Part shown: piece after piece, positions 26,990 through 35,489 of the stretch
How the letters are laid out: every line of letters begins with the position of its first letter
Numbering within the stretch: the first letter of the stretch is position 1
Assembly: GCF_024125445.1 (NCBI RefSeq)
Contig: NZ_JAMXWM010000022.1
Span: forward strand, 1-64,000
Origin: Sporolactobacillus shoreicorticis
GTDB taxonomy: Bacteria > Bacillota > Bacilli > Bacillales > Sporolactobacillaceae
Reading direction: 5' to 3'
DNA length: 64,000 nucleotides
Translations under genes and position numbers: made by a program
Notes under the pieces: model-generated
Database searches by the model: none
What the model saw: only the letters and a program-made list of their open reading frames with translations
Told to the model about the DNA's origin: nothing

Positions 26990-27079
26990 TTAAATCCTAT
27001 CAAAATCGTTGAGTACTTACCAAACGTAAGGGCTCGATGAAAAGCTGACTGTCTCAATCGTCACACAACTTTTGATCAT

Positions 27080-28000
27080 TTAGTTCGCATAACTTGCTTC
27101 AATTGCGCGAATACGCTTATAAAGAAAGTCATTGACCGGCGTCGGAATCCCATGCTTTTTGCCCAGTTTACGAATCGTGCCCGCAAACAGATCAACCTCG
27201 GTCGGGCGGTTCTGTAAGGTATCCTGTCGCATCGAAGGCATTCCTTCCGGGTTCAGATCGTCATTAATTTTTAACCAATGAGCAATCTCACTTTCTTGAA
27301 GCGGCACCCCTTCAGCATTGGCAACTTTGACCACTTCCTTCATCGCCGCAATGACCGTTTCGCGCGGTTTGCCTGATACCTGAATTCCGCCATAATTGGT
27401 CTCGAAGACCGCCGTCGACTGGTTCACACCTGTATTAACCATCAGCTTGCTCCACATTTTGTGGCGTATGCGGTCGGGAATTTCATAAGGAATCTCTGTT
27501 TTTTCAAACAGACGGGCAAGCGCGTCCACTTTTTCGCTTCGCGTGTCGTCGGGTTCTCCAAAACTGACAAAACCTATATTCTCATAGGTCAGTTTATTGC
27601 CGATTTTAGAAGCATCCATACCGGCGACAATACAATAAAGCAGTTGATCAAAACCAAACGCCTCACCAATCATTTGCTCACTAGAAATACCGTTCAGCAC
27701 AGAGAGCAGAATCGTCTGTTTGCCGATTTGGTTTCCCGCACTTTCAATTGCACCTTTAAGTCCTGTGTATTTCACCGCAAAAATGAGTAGATCGGCAGGA
27801 TCGCTTTGTTCGTTTGCATCCACATAGTGGAAGTCACACAGCTCCCCATTGCAGTAAATACCTTCTTTTTTGTATCGCTCGATCCGGTCATGATCGGCAA
27901 CAATCCGTACCGCATCTTTGCCTAAATGATCGCTTAATTGCTTCCCATACATAATTCCCAACGCGCCGAGTCCCACAATCGCCACTGTTTTAATCTTCAT
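27080..28000 (-). CDS. 2-dehydropantoate 2-reductase family protein
   Basis: A 306-residue NAD(P)-dependent reductase. The N-terminal Rossmann glycine motif GLGALG starts at residue 10, and the C-terminal all-helical domain has KLMVNTGVNQSTA with the catalytic lysine and the Asn expected in PanE/ApbA enzymes. Some Bacilli have several members, not all acting on ketopantoate, so the pathway role (pantothenate synthesis) is probable rather than certain. GGAGG precedes the ATG at 28000; the longer frame to 28078 has no ribosome site. It is monocistronic. Confidence 0.83.
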   Translation of the reverse strand: MKIKTVAIVGLGALGIMYGKQLSDHLGKDAVRIVADHDRIERYKKEGIYCNGELCDFHYVDANEQSDPADLLIFAVKYTGLKGAIESAGNQIGKQTILLSVLNGISSEQMIGEAFGFDQLLYCIVAGMDASKIGNKLTYENIGFVSFGEPDDTRSEKVDALARLFEKTEIPYEIPDRIRHKMWSKLMVNTGVNQSTAVFETNYGGIQVSGKPRETVIAAMKEVVKVANAEGVPLQESEIAHWLKINDDLNPEGMPSMRQDTLQNRPTEVDLFAGTIRKLGKKHGIPTPVNDFLYKRIRAIEASYAN

Positions 28001-28154
28001 TCTTTTCCTCCGGATCGTTTCATTTTTTCTGTAAAGTAACCTTACATCCAAGTATAAACGTTTCAAGCGAAAGCTCACAACTGATCAGCCATACATAGAA
28101 AAGGACACCAATTGCCAAACTATCCATGTAAATAATATGGAGGGTTTGAGTCTC

Positions 28155-28796
28155 GTGAATTTTATCATGCGTTTTATCGACTTTCATCCAAGCTGGCTAT
28201 GGAAAGCCGTTGTTATTATTCTCTTTGGTATTCTGCTGATTCGCATTTCCGGACGAAAATCGATCTCGCAAATGACCATTCCGCAAACAGTCATTATGAT
28301 CTCTATTGGGACATTACTTGTCCAGCCAATTAGTGGAAAAAGTGTCACTCTTTCCTTTGTGATCGGCGCTATTTTTGTACTCACCCTTTTTCTGATTGAT
28401 TTCATTCAGCTGAAATGGGACTGGGCCGAGGCACTTTTTTCCGGTCATGCCAAGATCATTATAAAGAATGGAACATTGCGGATAAATCGTCTGAGGAAAA
28501 TGAAAATGACCGTTGATCATATCGAAATGCAGCTGCGCCAAATGGGCATCGAGCGTATTGAAGATATCGAGATGGCGACGATTGAACAAAGCGGACAGAT
28601 CGGCTATTTGCTCGTCTCCGATCAGCGTCCGGCGACAAAGAAAGACATTGCCGAACTGCGCAGCGATTTGAATGCCATCGCTCGTGCACTCAAAGTTCAA
28701 CTGCCGTCCGCACAATCAGAAAAACATCCGAAGAGTAATCTATTTACAGAGATTGAGCAAGGACATAAGGGGCGTGTGCCACGAAAACTACGCTGA
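28155..28796 (+). CDS. DUF421 (YetF-like) membrane protein
   Basis: A 213-residue protein with three N-terminal membrane helices and a cytoplasmic domain, matching the DUF421/YetF family (LLIRISGRKSISQMT; then KIIIKNGTLRINRLRKMKMT and DIEMATIEQSGQIG). YetF-like proteins sit in the spore-former membrane and have no established reaction. The GTG at 28155 is chosen because GGAGGG lies 10 nt before it; the ATG at 28137 overlaps that sequence. The 160-bp region after the gene ends in a long palindrome serving as terminator. Confidence 0.8.
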   Translation: MNFIMRFIDFHPSWLWKAVVIILFGILLIRISGRKSISQMTIPQTVIMISIGTLLVQPISGKSVTLSFVIGAIFVLTLFLIDFIQLKWDWAEALFSGHAKIIIKNGTLRINRLRKMKMTVDHIEMQLRQMGIERIEDIEMATIEQSGQIGYLLVSDQRPATKKDIAELRSDLNAIARALKVQLPSAQSEKHPKSNLFTEIEQGHKGRVPRKLR

Positions 28797-28909
28797 ACAT
28801 TTGTTCACAAAATTTCCGATACATCCGTTAATTTGGGATTTCATTATGATTTTTATAGGTTCGTTATGATAATCAACGTCAAAAATGTTGACGTGTGAAC
28901 ATCCCTATA

Positions 28910-28945
28910 TAAACTGCCCTCAGAATCGATTCTGAGGGCAGTTTA
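28910..28945. terminator. Perfect 36-bp palindrome, terminator-like
   Basis: TAAACTGCCCTCAGAATC is followed at once by its exact reverse complement. It sits between the convergent DUF421 and quinone-oxidoreductase genes, immediately after both coding regions. Only short T-runs flank it, so termination efficiency is uncertain, but the position is typical of a shared terminator. Confidence 0.7.
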
Positions 28946-28954
28946 TTGTTTGAT

Positions 28955-29974
28955 TTAATTTTCTCCGACAACCACTTTGCCGATCATTCGCCCGCTTTCA
29001 ATGAGCTTATGTGCTTCGCGGAGATTTTCCGCATTCAATGGTGTCAGCTTTTTCGTTACCGTCTGCTTGATTACTCCGCTGTCCAATAGCGCCGCAATCT
29101 TTGTCAGGAGTTTATGCTGCTCAATAATGTCCTCGGTTTCAAAAGCTGAGCGCGTGAACATCGACTCCCAGCTGAACGTAGTGCTTTTAGACTTAATCAA
29201 ATCAAGATTGATGTCTTCTCCAATTTCCACGATGGAGCAGATATGGCCTTGCGGCTTGATCACGTCATCCATGTTCTGCCAATGTGCCTTCGTATTATTC
29301 AGACATAATATGGCGTCAACCGTATCAAATGGAAGCTTTTCAAATTCATCCTTGAATGGATTTCTATGATTGATGACTTCATCCGCGCCGAGATCTTTCA
29401 CCCATTGAACCGTTTCCGGGCGTGAGGCGGTCACCGTGACGTGCAGCCCCGCCCATTTGGCCAGCTGAACCGCTATTGAGCCGACGCCTCCGGCACCATT
29501 AATAATTAAAAGGCGTTTTCCTGTATTTTCTTCATGATGTTGCGCGCGAAACGGCAATCGGTCAAATAATGCTTCATAGGCGGTGATGCTAGTTAAGGGC
29601 ATGCCTGCTGCCGTCAGGAAATCCAACGTTTTCGGCTTACGCGCGACAATCCGTTCGTCAACTAAATGCTGGTCGGCATTCGTTCCTTTTCGCGTGATGT
29701 CGCCAGCATAATAGATTTCATCACCAGGTTTGAAAAGAGTCACCTTTTCTCCTATCGCTTTGACGATACCGCTCGCATCATAGCCGACAATCCGCGCACC
29801 GTTCGTTCGTCCGTTCCGCGCATTTCGCACCTTCGTATCGACCGGATTAACGGACACAGCTTTTACTTGAACAAGCAGATCATGCCCTACCGGCCGCTGA
29901 TCCGGAATCTCTATAGGAATAATGCTGTTCGAATTTGAAATGTCTGTCACTTCCAGTGTGCCAAATGCCTTCAT
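28955..29974 (-). CDS. Zinc-type alcohol dehydrogenase-like quinone oxidoreductase
   Basis: A 339-residue medium-chain dehydrogenase of the QOR/ZADH branch. The N-terminal GroES-like domain has VSVNPVDTKVR and GYDASGIV but no catalytic zinc cysteines. The Rossmann domain has IINGAGGVGSIAVQLAKWAG. It probably reduces quinones or enones with NADPH. It is divergent from an HxlR regulator, a common arrangement in which the regulator senses electrophiles and controls the reductase. No clear operator was identified between them. Confidence 0.86.
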   Translation of the reverse strand: MKAFGTLEVTDISNSNSIIPIEIPDQRPVGHDLLVQVKAVSVNPVDTKVRNARNGRTNGARIVGYDASGIVKAIGEKVTLFKPGDEIYYAGDITRKGTNADQHLVDERIVARKPKTLDFLTAAGMPLTSITAYEALFDRLPFRAQHHEENTGKRLLIINGAGGVGSIAVQLAKWAGLHVTVTASRPETVQWVKDLGADEVINHRNPFKDEFEKLPFDTVDAILCLNNTKAHWQNMDDVIKPQGHICSIVEIGEDINLDLIKSKSTTFSWESMFTRSAFETEDIIEQHKLLTKIAALLDSGVIKQTVTKKLTPLNAENLREAHKLIESGRMIGKVVVGEN

Positions 29975-30099
29975 TTTAACGCCTCCCAGCTTCTTTTCTT
30001 CGTTTCAAGCACACTTATAGTATAATGTCCTAAAGCAGCACGGCTAGAACGCACAATGGCGTAACGTAGAAACAAGAATGTAACCGAGGAGGCTTCGTG

Positions 30100-30465
30100 A
30101 TGCGGAATCGAAAAGCAGGCTACGCATGCAAGCATTGTCCTGTTGAAACAACCCTCGATATCATCGGCGGGAAATGGAAAGGGGTTATTCTTTATCATCT
30201 AATGACGAAAGCAAGACGGTTCAACGAGATGCGTCGTCTCATGCCTAGTATAAGCCAGCGCATGTTAACGCTTCAGCTTCGCGAATTGGCAAAAGACGGC
30301 GTGATTCACCGCGAAGTGTTTCCCGTTGTCCCGCCAAAAACAGAGTACTCTCTGACTGCGTTTGGCGAAACGCTGAAACCGATTATTCAAGAAATGAAAC
30401 GCTGGGGTGATCACTACGAGCAAACCCATCAGGACGTGCTGGAAAGAAACATCCATGCCGACTAA
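30100..30465 (+). CDS. HxlR family transcriptional regulator
   Basis: A 121-residue winged-helix regulator with the HxlR signature: an N-terminal cysteine pair in CKHCPVETTLDIIGGKWKG and the wing-forming REVFPVVPPKTEYSLT. Several HxlR proteins (HypR, YodB) sense electrophiles or disulfide stress through that N-terminal cysteine. The ATG at 30100 is preferred over the GTG at 30097 for spacing to GGAGG. It is divergent from the quinone oxidoreductase, its likely target. The 400-bp gap that follows holds only a weak terminator and the next operator. Confidence 0.87.
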   Translation: MRNRKAGYACKHCPVETTLDIIGGKWKGVILYHLMTKARRFNEMRRLMPSISQRMLTLQLRELAKDGVIHREVFPVVPPKTEYSLTAFGETLKPIIQEMKRWGDHYEQTHQDVLERNIHAD

Positions 30466-30626
30466 AAAATCGGTTTACCAAAACCTGCCGCACTTCTTGC
30501 GCTACCTATCTCTCGTTTCAAATCAAATTCATTCATCCACTCGAGCCCTCGCAGTCTCATCTTGGACTTCCCACATCTCATTCGCCCAACCCACTTTTTC
30601 TTCTATAACTGCAACCTACTTTTTTT

Positions 30627-30656
30627 AAATGCTTCATAATTGGGCATTTTTATTTT
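30627..30656 (+). terminator. Weak intrinsic terminator candidate
   Basis: AAATGC and GCATTT form a 6-bp stem followed by TTTATTTTT. It lies 160 bp past the HxlR gene in an otherwise featureless 350 bp. Confidence 0.4.
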
Positions 30657-30821
30657 TGCTTCGAGATCAAAAAAACAGCGATTGAGTGGTTGGGTTCATT
30701 TTATATTCTCCCATTTTTTTAATCAGCCTTATTTTACTTGACCGCCCGCAAAGAACAGCAGCGGAGATCTTCTTTTCAATACCGTTTCTCCATTCATCAT
30801 CTAGACACTTCATCCAATTAG

Positions 30822-30842
30822 TGTTATATATAATGTATAACA
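30822..30842. promoter_or_regulatory. Inverted-repeat operator overlapping the gntR promoter
   Basis: TGTTATA and TATAACA are exact inverted arms with a 7-nt spacer that includes a TATAAT-like -10 sequence, 28 nt upstream of the GntR gene start. Position and symmetry suggest autorepression of the GntR-ABC operon. Confidence 0.65.
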
Positions 30843-30869
30843 GATAGAACAAAAAAGGAGGCAGATCAG

Positions 30870-31259
30870 GTGCTTCTTTCCATCGATTTCGGATCGGATC
30901 AGCCGATTTATATGCAAATACGTAATGGAATTGTTACCGGAATTGCTTCCGGCACTTTGAAGGACGGCGATTCGCTGCCTTCTGTTCGTACTCTGGGAAC
31001 GGAAATCGGCGTTAATCTCCATACCGTCAATAAAGCCTATCAATTGCTTCAAAGTGAAGGGTTTATTGAAATTCAGCGGCGGCGCGGAACCTTTATTAAA
31101 GCCGGAGATGCGGCAAAACATGCGGCCGAATTCTTGAAAAACTGCGGTGGTCCATTGAAGACACTTGTCTCCGAAGCAGTTACACGCCGCATTGATCGAG
31201 CCGTGCTCCACCAAATGATTGATCACATGTACGACGAACTGGAGGGTAATAAATCATGA
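30870..31259 (+). CDS. GntR family regulator, YtrA subfamily
   Basis: A 129-residue regulator with an N-terminal GntR winged helix (QPIYMQIRNGIVTGIASG; then LPSVRTLGTEIGVNLHTVNKAY and GFIEIQRRRGTF) and only a short C-terminal helical tail, which defines the YtrA subfamily. These repress adjacent ABC transporter operons, often induced by cell-wall antibiotics. It starts at GTG with AAGGAGG upstream. Its stop overlaps the start of the next gene by 4 nt, so it heads the five-gene operon. Confidence 0.88.
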   Translation: MLLSIDFGSDQPIYMQIRNGIVTGIASGTLKDGDSLPSVRTLGTEIGVNLHTVNKAYQLLQSEGFIEIQRRRGTFIKAGDAAKHAAEFLKNCGGPLKTLVSEAVTRRIDRAVLHQMIDHMYDELEGNKS

Positions 31260-32299
31260 GTGATACCAGTCTCACCTTATATGGCACTTATCTCATCGTC
31301 GCGGGCCTCTTGATTATTCAGCCTTGGTTTTCAAGAAAAAATGTGCTGTTTGGTGTGATTTTCGCCAGCCATTCAATCTGGGATCATGTTCAGGCAGCGT
31401 CGATCCGACACCGGTATTTGCTTAGTGCAGGTGGTACCGCGCTTGCGTTTTTCGTCATTCTTCTTTTACTCCCATTTTTCTTAACCGATGGAAAATGGTC
31501 ATTGGGATTCAATGTTGTTATGCTCGCACTCATTGTCATTGACTCGTTTTTCTATATTCTTGCCAATCGACAGACACGAAAATTGAAGCAGAGTATGGGA
31601 GCGAATGGCCAACTGACGACGCAAAAAATTGTCGTTGATCTGGGCAAAAGCGACCGTGAGACTGTGCTGTCCCTCAAATGGCTTTTTCTCCTGATTCCTG
31701 TCTTCGTCGCCACATTGGCTGTCGTGTGGTTTGGCTATCCATATATCGCCGATTCAATCCCGACACATTTCGGAATCAGCGGACCCGACCGGTGGGCAGT
31801 GAAATCATGGCACGTCGTCCTTTCACCGGTAGTGTCAGAGCTTCTGCTCGGGGTACTTATTCTCTTTACCCGGCGCGCACCTGCATCCGTTAAAGGAAAT
31901 CCGAATGCTGCTCCGGGTTACGCGCAGTATCGTAAAATGATGAATATCTTGCTGATCGTATTTTGTCTTTTATCAGAAATTCTGTTTTTTCTCATGGTTC
32001 TCAGCTTTATCACACCAATTCGACCGCTGTGGTTTTCGATTCTGTTTGTTGTTGATCTTGGTTTTCTGATCATGATGATCTTGCTCCATGCACGCTTTGT
32101 TCGCAGCAAACATGCATCGGGACCGATCCTTGATGACGACGGCAAGTGGATTTGGGGGATCTTTTATTTCAACCGCTACGACCCATCCATTTTTGTGGAA
32201 AAAAGGGTGGGAATCGGGTTCACAGTCAATATGGCCCGTCCGATTGCCTGGATTGTTTTGATCGGTATTATTATCATCGCCATTGTTTTCTCGCGGTAA
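31256..32299 (+). CDS. DUF1648/DUF5808 membrane protein
   Basis: A 347-residue protein with about eight membrane helices. The central GYPYIADSIPTHFGISGP is the DUF1648 signature shared with SdpI-like immunity proteins, and the segment from DDDGKWIWGIFYFNRYDPSI to the last helix matches DUF5808. The family function is unknown; in Bacilli such proteins accompany YtrA-type regulators. GGAGG precedes the ATG, and the gene overlaps gntR. It is probably a membrane component of the stress-responsive ABC system encoded downstream. Confidence 0.8.
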   Translation: MSDTSLTLYGTYLIVAGLLIIQPWFSRKNVLFGVIFASHSIWDHVQAASIRHRYLLSAGGTALAFFVILLLLPFFLTDGKWSLGFNVVMLALIVIDSFFYILANRQTRKLKQSMGANGQLTTQKIVVDLGKSDRETVLSLKWLFLLIPVFVATLAVVWFGYPYIADSIPTHFGISGPDRWAVKSWHVVLSPVVSELLLGVLILFTRRAPASVKGNPNAAPGYAQYRKMMNILLIVFCLLSEILFFLMVLSFITPIRPLWFSILFVVDLGFLIMMILLHARFVRSKHASGPILDDDGKWIWGIFYFNRYDPSIFVEKRVGIGFTVNMARPIAWIVLIGIIIIAIVFSR

Positions 32300-32339
32300 C
32301 ATATTTACATCAACTTGCATGACTATTGGAGTGAATTCA

Positions 32340-32537
32340 ATGATTCAAAATTATTTGCCGTTCCTGATTCCGATTATTGTGCTTGAACTTATTCTTGCCC
32401 TCTCTGCCCTGATTCATCTTTTACGGCATCAATCATTCAGATTCGGAAATCTGTTCATCTGGATCATCATTGTCCTTTTTCTGCAAATTATCGGCCCAAT
32501 CCTCTATTTCACAATCGGCAGAGGTGAAGACGCATGA
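32340..32537 (+). CDS. Small PLDc_N-type membrane protein (YxlE-like)
   Basis: A 65-residue protein with two hydrophobic helices and the phospholipase-D N-terminal pattern ending GPILYFTIGRGEDA. It resembles Bacillus subtilis YxlE, a negative regulatory protein encoded just ahead of the YxlFG ABC transporter. The ATG at 32340 follows TTGGAGTG; the longer frame from 32283 overlaps the previous gene. Its last codons overlap the next start (ATGA), so translation is coupled to the ABC ATPase. Confidence 0.8.
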   Translation: MIQNYLPFLIPIIVLELILALSALIHLLRHQSFRFGNLFIWIIIVLFLQIIGPILYFTIGRGEDA

Positions 32538-33451
32538 ACGTTTTGGAAGTCCGGCACATTCAGAAAAATTTTGGCAGGCATCAGGTCCTGAGCGATCTCA
32601 ACTTCGCCGTTTCCGAGCATTCTATTTTCGGCCTGATTGGAAAAAACGGGGCGGGTAAAACGACTGCGATGAAGATGATTCTAGGCTTTCTTAGGCCTGC
32701 CGGCGGAGAAATACGTGTGTGCGGTGAAAACGTGATTTATGGCAATACGGCAACAAACCGACTGATCGGCTACTTGCCCGATGTACCTGAATTTTACGGA
32801 TATATGACTGCTAGAGAATATCTAACGATGTGTGGCAGGATCACCGGACTCACCAAACTGCAGACTCATGAATGGCTCCAAGAGCTTCTGCCGCTTGTCG
32901 GGCTTGATGGGATCAAGAGACGCATTCACAGTTTCTCAAGGGGCATGAAGCAGCGGCTTGGCATTGCACAGGCGCTGCTGAACAAGCCTAGGCTGCTGAT
33001 TTGCGATGAAGCAACGTCGGCACTCGATCCTAAAGGCAGAAAAGAAATACTGGACCTGCTGTCAGTGGCTGCCGATCAGACAACCGTCCTATTTTCAACG
33101 CATATTTTGTCTGATGTGGAGCGTATTTGCGATTCGATCGGCCTGCTTCATGAGGGCAGGCTCGCCCTGCACGGAAAGCTGTCCGAGATTAAAAATACGT
33201 ACAGAAAAGAAACCGTACGCATTGAAACACTTAATGAGGCGCAAGCAAGGCACTTGCTTGAGTGCCTCGATGCACGCTCATTTATTCAATCCGCTGAACG
33301 CAGTCAAAGTTCGGTAACGGTGCAGCTCCATGATCCTCAGAAGAACGGGCTTAAAATCATCGATATGCTATCCAATGAGCAAATACCCATTCTGAACTAC
33401 GAGCTGCTTGAGCCGTCGCTCGAAAATGTCTTTTTGGATGTGATCAAATGA
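32534..33451 (+). CDS. ABC transporter ATP-binding protein (YxlF-like)
   Basis: A 305-residue ATPase. Walker A GKNGAGKT is at residues 36-43, the signature is the degenerate SRGMKQRLG, and Walker B LLICDEATSALDP is followed by an H-loop STHILSD. The C-terminal 80 residues form the extra domain of the YxlF/BcrA-like group. It powers the adjacent six-helix permease. Starts overlap on both sides (ATGA), which fixes the subunits in one operon. The exported compound is unknown, but related systems protect against peptide antibiotics or act in the SigY regulon. Confidence 0.9.
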   Translation: MNVLEVRHIQKNFGRHQVLSDLNFAVSEHSIFGLIGKNGAGKTTAMKMILGFLRPAGGEIRVCGENVIYGNTATNRLIGYLPDVPEFYGYMTAREYLTMCGRITGLTKLQTHEWLQELLPLVGLDGIKRRIHSFSRGMKQRLGIAQALLNKPRLLICDEATSALDPKGRKEILDLLSVAADQTTVLFSTHILSDVERICDSIGLLHEGRLALHGKLSEIKNTYRKETVRIETLNEAQARHLLECLDARSFIQSAERSQSSVTVQLHDPQKNGLKIIDMLSNEQIPILNYELLEPSLENVFLDVIK

Positions 33452-34212
33452 ATGGATTTACCGCTTTTTTCAAAAAAGAATGGCTTGAAGCGATTCGAAA
33501 TTACCGAGTGCTTCTATTGTTTTCCGTTTCCGCTCTTTTCGGTATGATGAGTCCACTGACTGCTAAAATGATGCCCGATATTCTTGCCAATGTAAAAGTT
33601 GAGGGAATGGTTCTCAAGATTCCGAACCCGACTTTCACTGATGCTTTTGTACAGTTTTTCAATAATTTTTCGCAAATGGGCATGGCTCTATTGCTGCTCG
33701 TCTTTGGCGGTGTGCTTTCTCAAGATCTTGTCAGAGGGACATTAATCATCCCGCTATCAAAGGGTTTATCCCGCCATGCGGTCATCCTTGCTAAATATAC
33801 TGCCGCCTTAACTTTGTGGACATCAAGCTACGCGCTTGCTGCCCTGATCCATTATGGCTATACCCTCTATTTATTCAGACTCGTTTCAGTCAAGCATTTA
33901 TTTTTCTCACTCTTCTGTCTCTGGCTGTTCGGCGCGTTTCTTCTTGCCGTTCTTCTGACAGCGAGCGTGATCGTGCGAGGTAGCTATGGCGGACTCTTTG
34001 TGACTGTTGCCGGGTTGGGAATTCTACTCATCTGCCAAACCATTTTCAGGATGGAGCGGTTTAATCCTTTGAGGCTCGCTTCAGAAAACATGGCATTATT
34101 AAGCGATAAGGCCGCGTTTGATCCGTTACTTACGATCGCTTGGATCACTGCGGGTTTCATTCTAGCCGCTCTGATCCTCGCCATGGCGATATTTAAGAAA
34201 AAAAGTATATAA
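33448..34212 (+). CDS. ABC transporter permease (YxlG-like)
   Basis: A 254-residue ABC-2 type permease with six predicted helices. After the first helix there is an extracellular loop, then GVLSQDLVRGTLIIPLSKGLSRHAVI, a typical ABC-2 signature. It is translationally coupled to the ATPase gene (ATGA overlap) and is the last gene of the gntR operon. Its size and position match YxlG. Confidence 0.87.
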   Translation: MNGFTAFFKKEWLEAIRNYRVLLLFSVSALFGMMSPLTAKMMPDILANVKVEGMVLKIPNPTFTDAFVQFFNNFSQMGMALLLLVFGGVLSQDLVRGTLIIPLSKGLSRHAVILAKYTAALTLWTSSYALAALIHYGYTLYLFRLVSVKHLFFSLFCLWLFGAFLLAVLLTASVIVRGSYGGLFVTVAGLGILLICQTIFRMERFNPLRLASENMALLSDKAAFDPLLTIAWITAGFILAALILAMAIFKKKSI

Positions 34213-34236
34213 GCTAACAACCTGCGTCCGTTTACA

Positions 34237-34274
34237 AACACCTGCCTGCATGAGAATAAGCAGGTGTTTTTTTC
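34237..34274 (+). terminator. Intrinsic terminator of the gntR-ABC operon
   Basis: AACACCTGC pairs with GCAGGTGTT around a 14-nt loop and is followed by TTTTTTCG. It lies 25 nt past the permease stop codon. Confidence 0.85.
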
Positions 34275-34380
34275 GTTATCGGAGTTTCCGCGTCCTCGGA
34301 TTCGCGAATTAAGCTATAATAAAAACTGTTGCCAGAATTTTTTCCATCAATGCCGCACTATTTGTTAAGAAGGTGATCCC

Positions 34381-35475
34381 ATGCTTCACATTCAGAACAT
34401 CACGCTCCCGGAAACTGGACGAGTGATCGTTATATCCGACATCCACGGCGATCTGCAGCTTTTTCAGACGCTGCTTAAAAAAGTTCACTATACAACAGAC
34501 GATACGCTCATCATCAATGGCGATTTATGCGAGCGAGGACCGGACAGTTTAGGCGTGATCCGCTTTGCGAGAAAACTGGTAGAGGAAAATGGCAATGCCT
34601 ATATAACGGAGGGTAACTGTGATCGGTTGATTCATCATGCTTTCGATCATGATCCGACATTCTTTGATCATTTGGAGCGCAATCCACATTCGATTATGAA
34701 TGAATGGCTGCAGGAACACGGACGCACCAACGCCGACTTTGACTCGGTCACTGATTTAGCGAATTTTTACAGGTCCAACTGTGGTGAGGAAATTGACTGG
34801 CTCTTCTCCCTGCCGACCGCTCTGGAAGCTGATCGTTATCTCTTTATTCACGCTGGAATCGACAACATCAAGGATTGGCAAGAAACCAGCCACCGCTCAG
34901 CCACTGCGCTCCCTCATTTTTATACCCGCAAGCATCAATGCGCAAAGACCGTTGTCGTCGGTCACTGGCCGGTTGTTAATTATCGCGCGGAAACGGTCAC
35001 CTGCCACAACCCGATCATTGATCGCGATAAACGGATGATCTGCATCGACGGCGGGAATCAGGTACGCTTCGACGGACAGCTAAACGCGCTGATCATTGAA
35101 CGCCATCCGCGGGGCGATCAGTTTTCCTACACATATGCAGATCATTTTCACCAATTCGCAACGATTAGAAAAGCGTATACCGCTCCAGCGGATTTCATCG
35201 GCACGCTGAATTATCCCAACTATGAAGTTAAGCTGCTTGTGGCCGGAAAATACTTCAGCCTCTGTGAAAATGTGAATTTGGGGCTCAAGCAATGGCTTAA
35301 AAATGACTATTTGGTGAAAAAGCTGGGCGCGCTTTTCGCGGACAACGATGTCAGCGCGAGTGGTTTGACAGTTGCGAAGAACGATCAGGTTGCCGTCATT
35401 AATGATAAATGCGCGGGCTATACACTCGTCAAAAAAGACGGAGCGGTCGGCTGGGTACCGAAGGAGTGTTTGTGA
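34381..35475 (+). CDS. Metallophosphoesterase (PP2A/PrpE-like) with C-terminal SH3-like region
   Basis: A 364-residue protein. The phosphatase half shows D20-x-H22-G-D, GDLCERG (47-53), GNCD in place of the usual GNHE (78-81), a downstream FIHAGI and VVGHWPV, together the two-metal site of PPP-type phosphoesterases. The C-terminal third, ending QVAVINDKCAGYTLVKKDGAVGWVPKECL-like, looks like a small SH3 domain (WVPKECL). It may dephosphorylate proteins or diadenosine polyphosphates. AAGGTG precedes the ATG. It is a single gene; repeat copy 3 follows directly. Confidence 0.83.
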   Translation: MLHIQNITLPETGRVIVISDIHGDLQLFQTLLKKVHYTTDDTLIINGDLCERGPDSLGVIRFARKLVEENGNAYITEGNCDRLIHHAFDHDPTFFDHLERNPHSIMNEWLQEHGRTNADFDSVTDLANFYRSNCGEEIDWLFSLPTALEADRYLFIHAGIDNIKDWQETSHRSATALPHFYTRKHQCAKTVVVGHWPVVNYRAETVTCHNPIIDRDKRMICIDGGNQVRFDGQLNALIIERHPRGDQFSYTYADHFHQFATIRKAYTAPADFIGTLNYPNYEVKLLVAGKYFSLCENVNLGLKQWLKNDYLVKKLGALFADNDVSASGLTVAKNDQVAVINDKCAGYTLVKKDGAVGWVPKECL

Positions 35476-35489
35476 ACTAGTTTCTTGCT

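Noticed and set aside
28910-28945. 36-bp perfect palindrome as a protein operator
   Set aside because: It lies between two convergent gene ends, far from any promoter; a terminator is the simpler reading.
30667-30852. 61-codon minus-strand frame upstream of gntR
   Set aside because: No ribosome site; overlaps the operator and promoter of the gntR operon.
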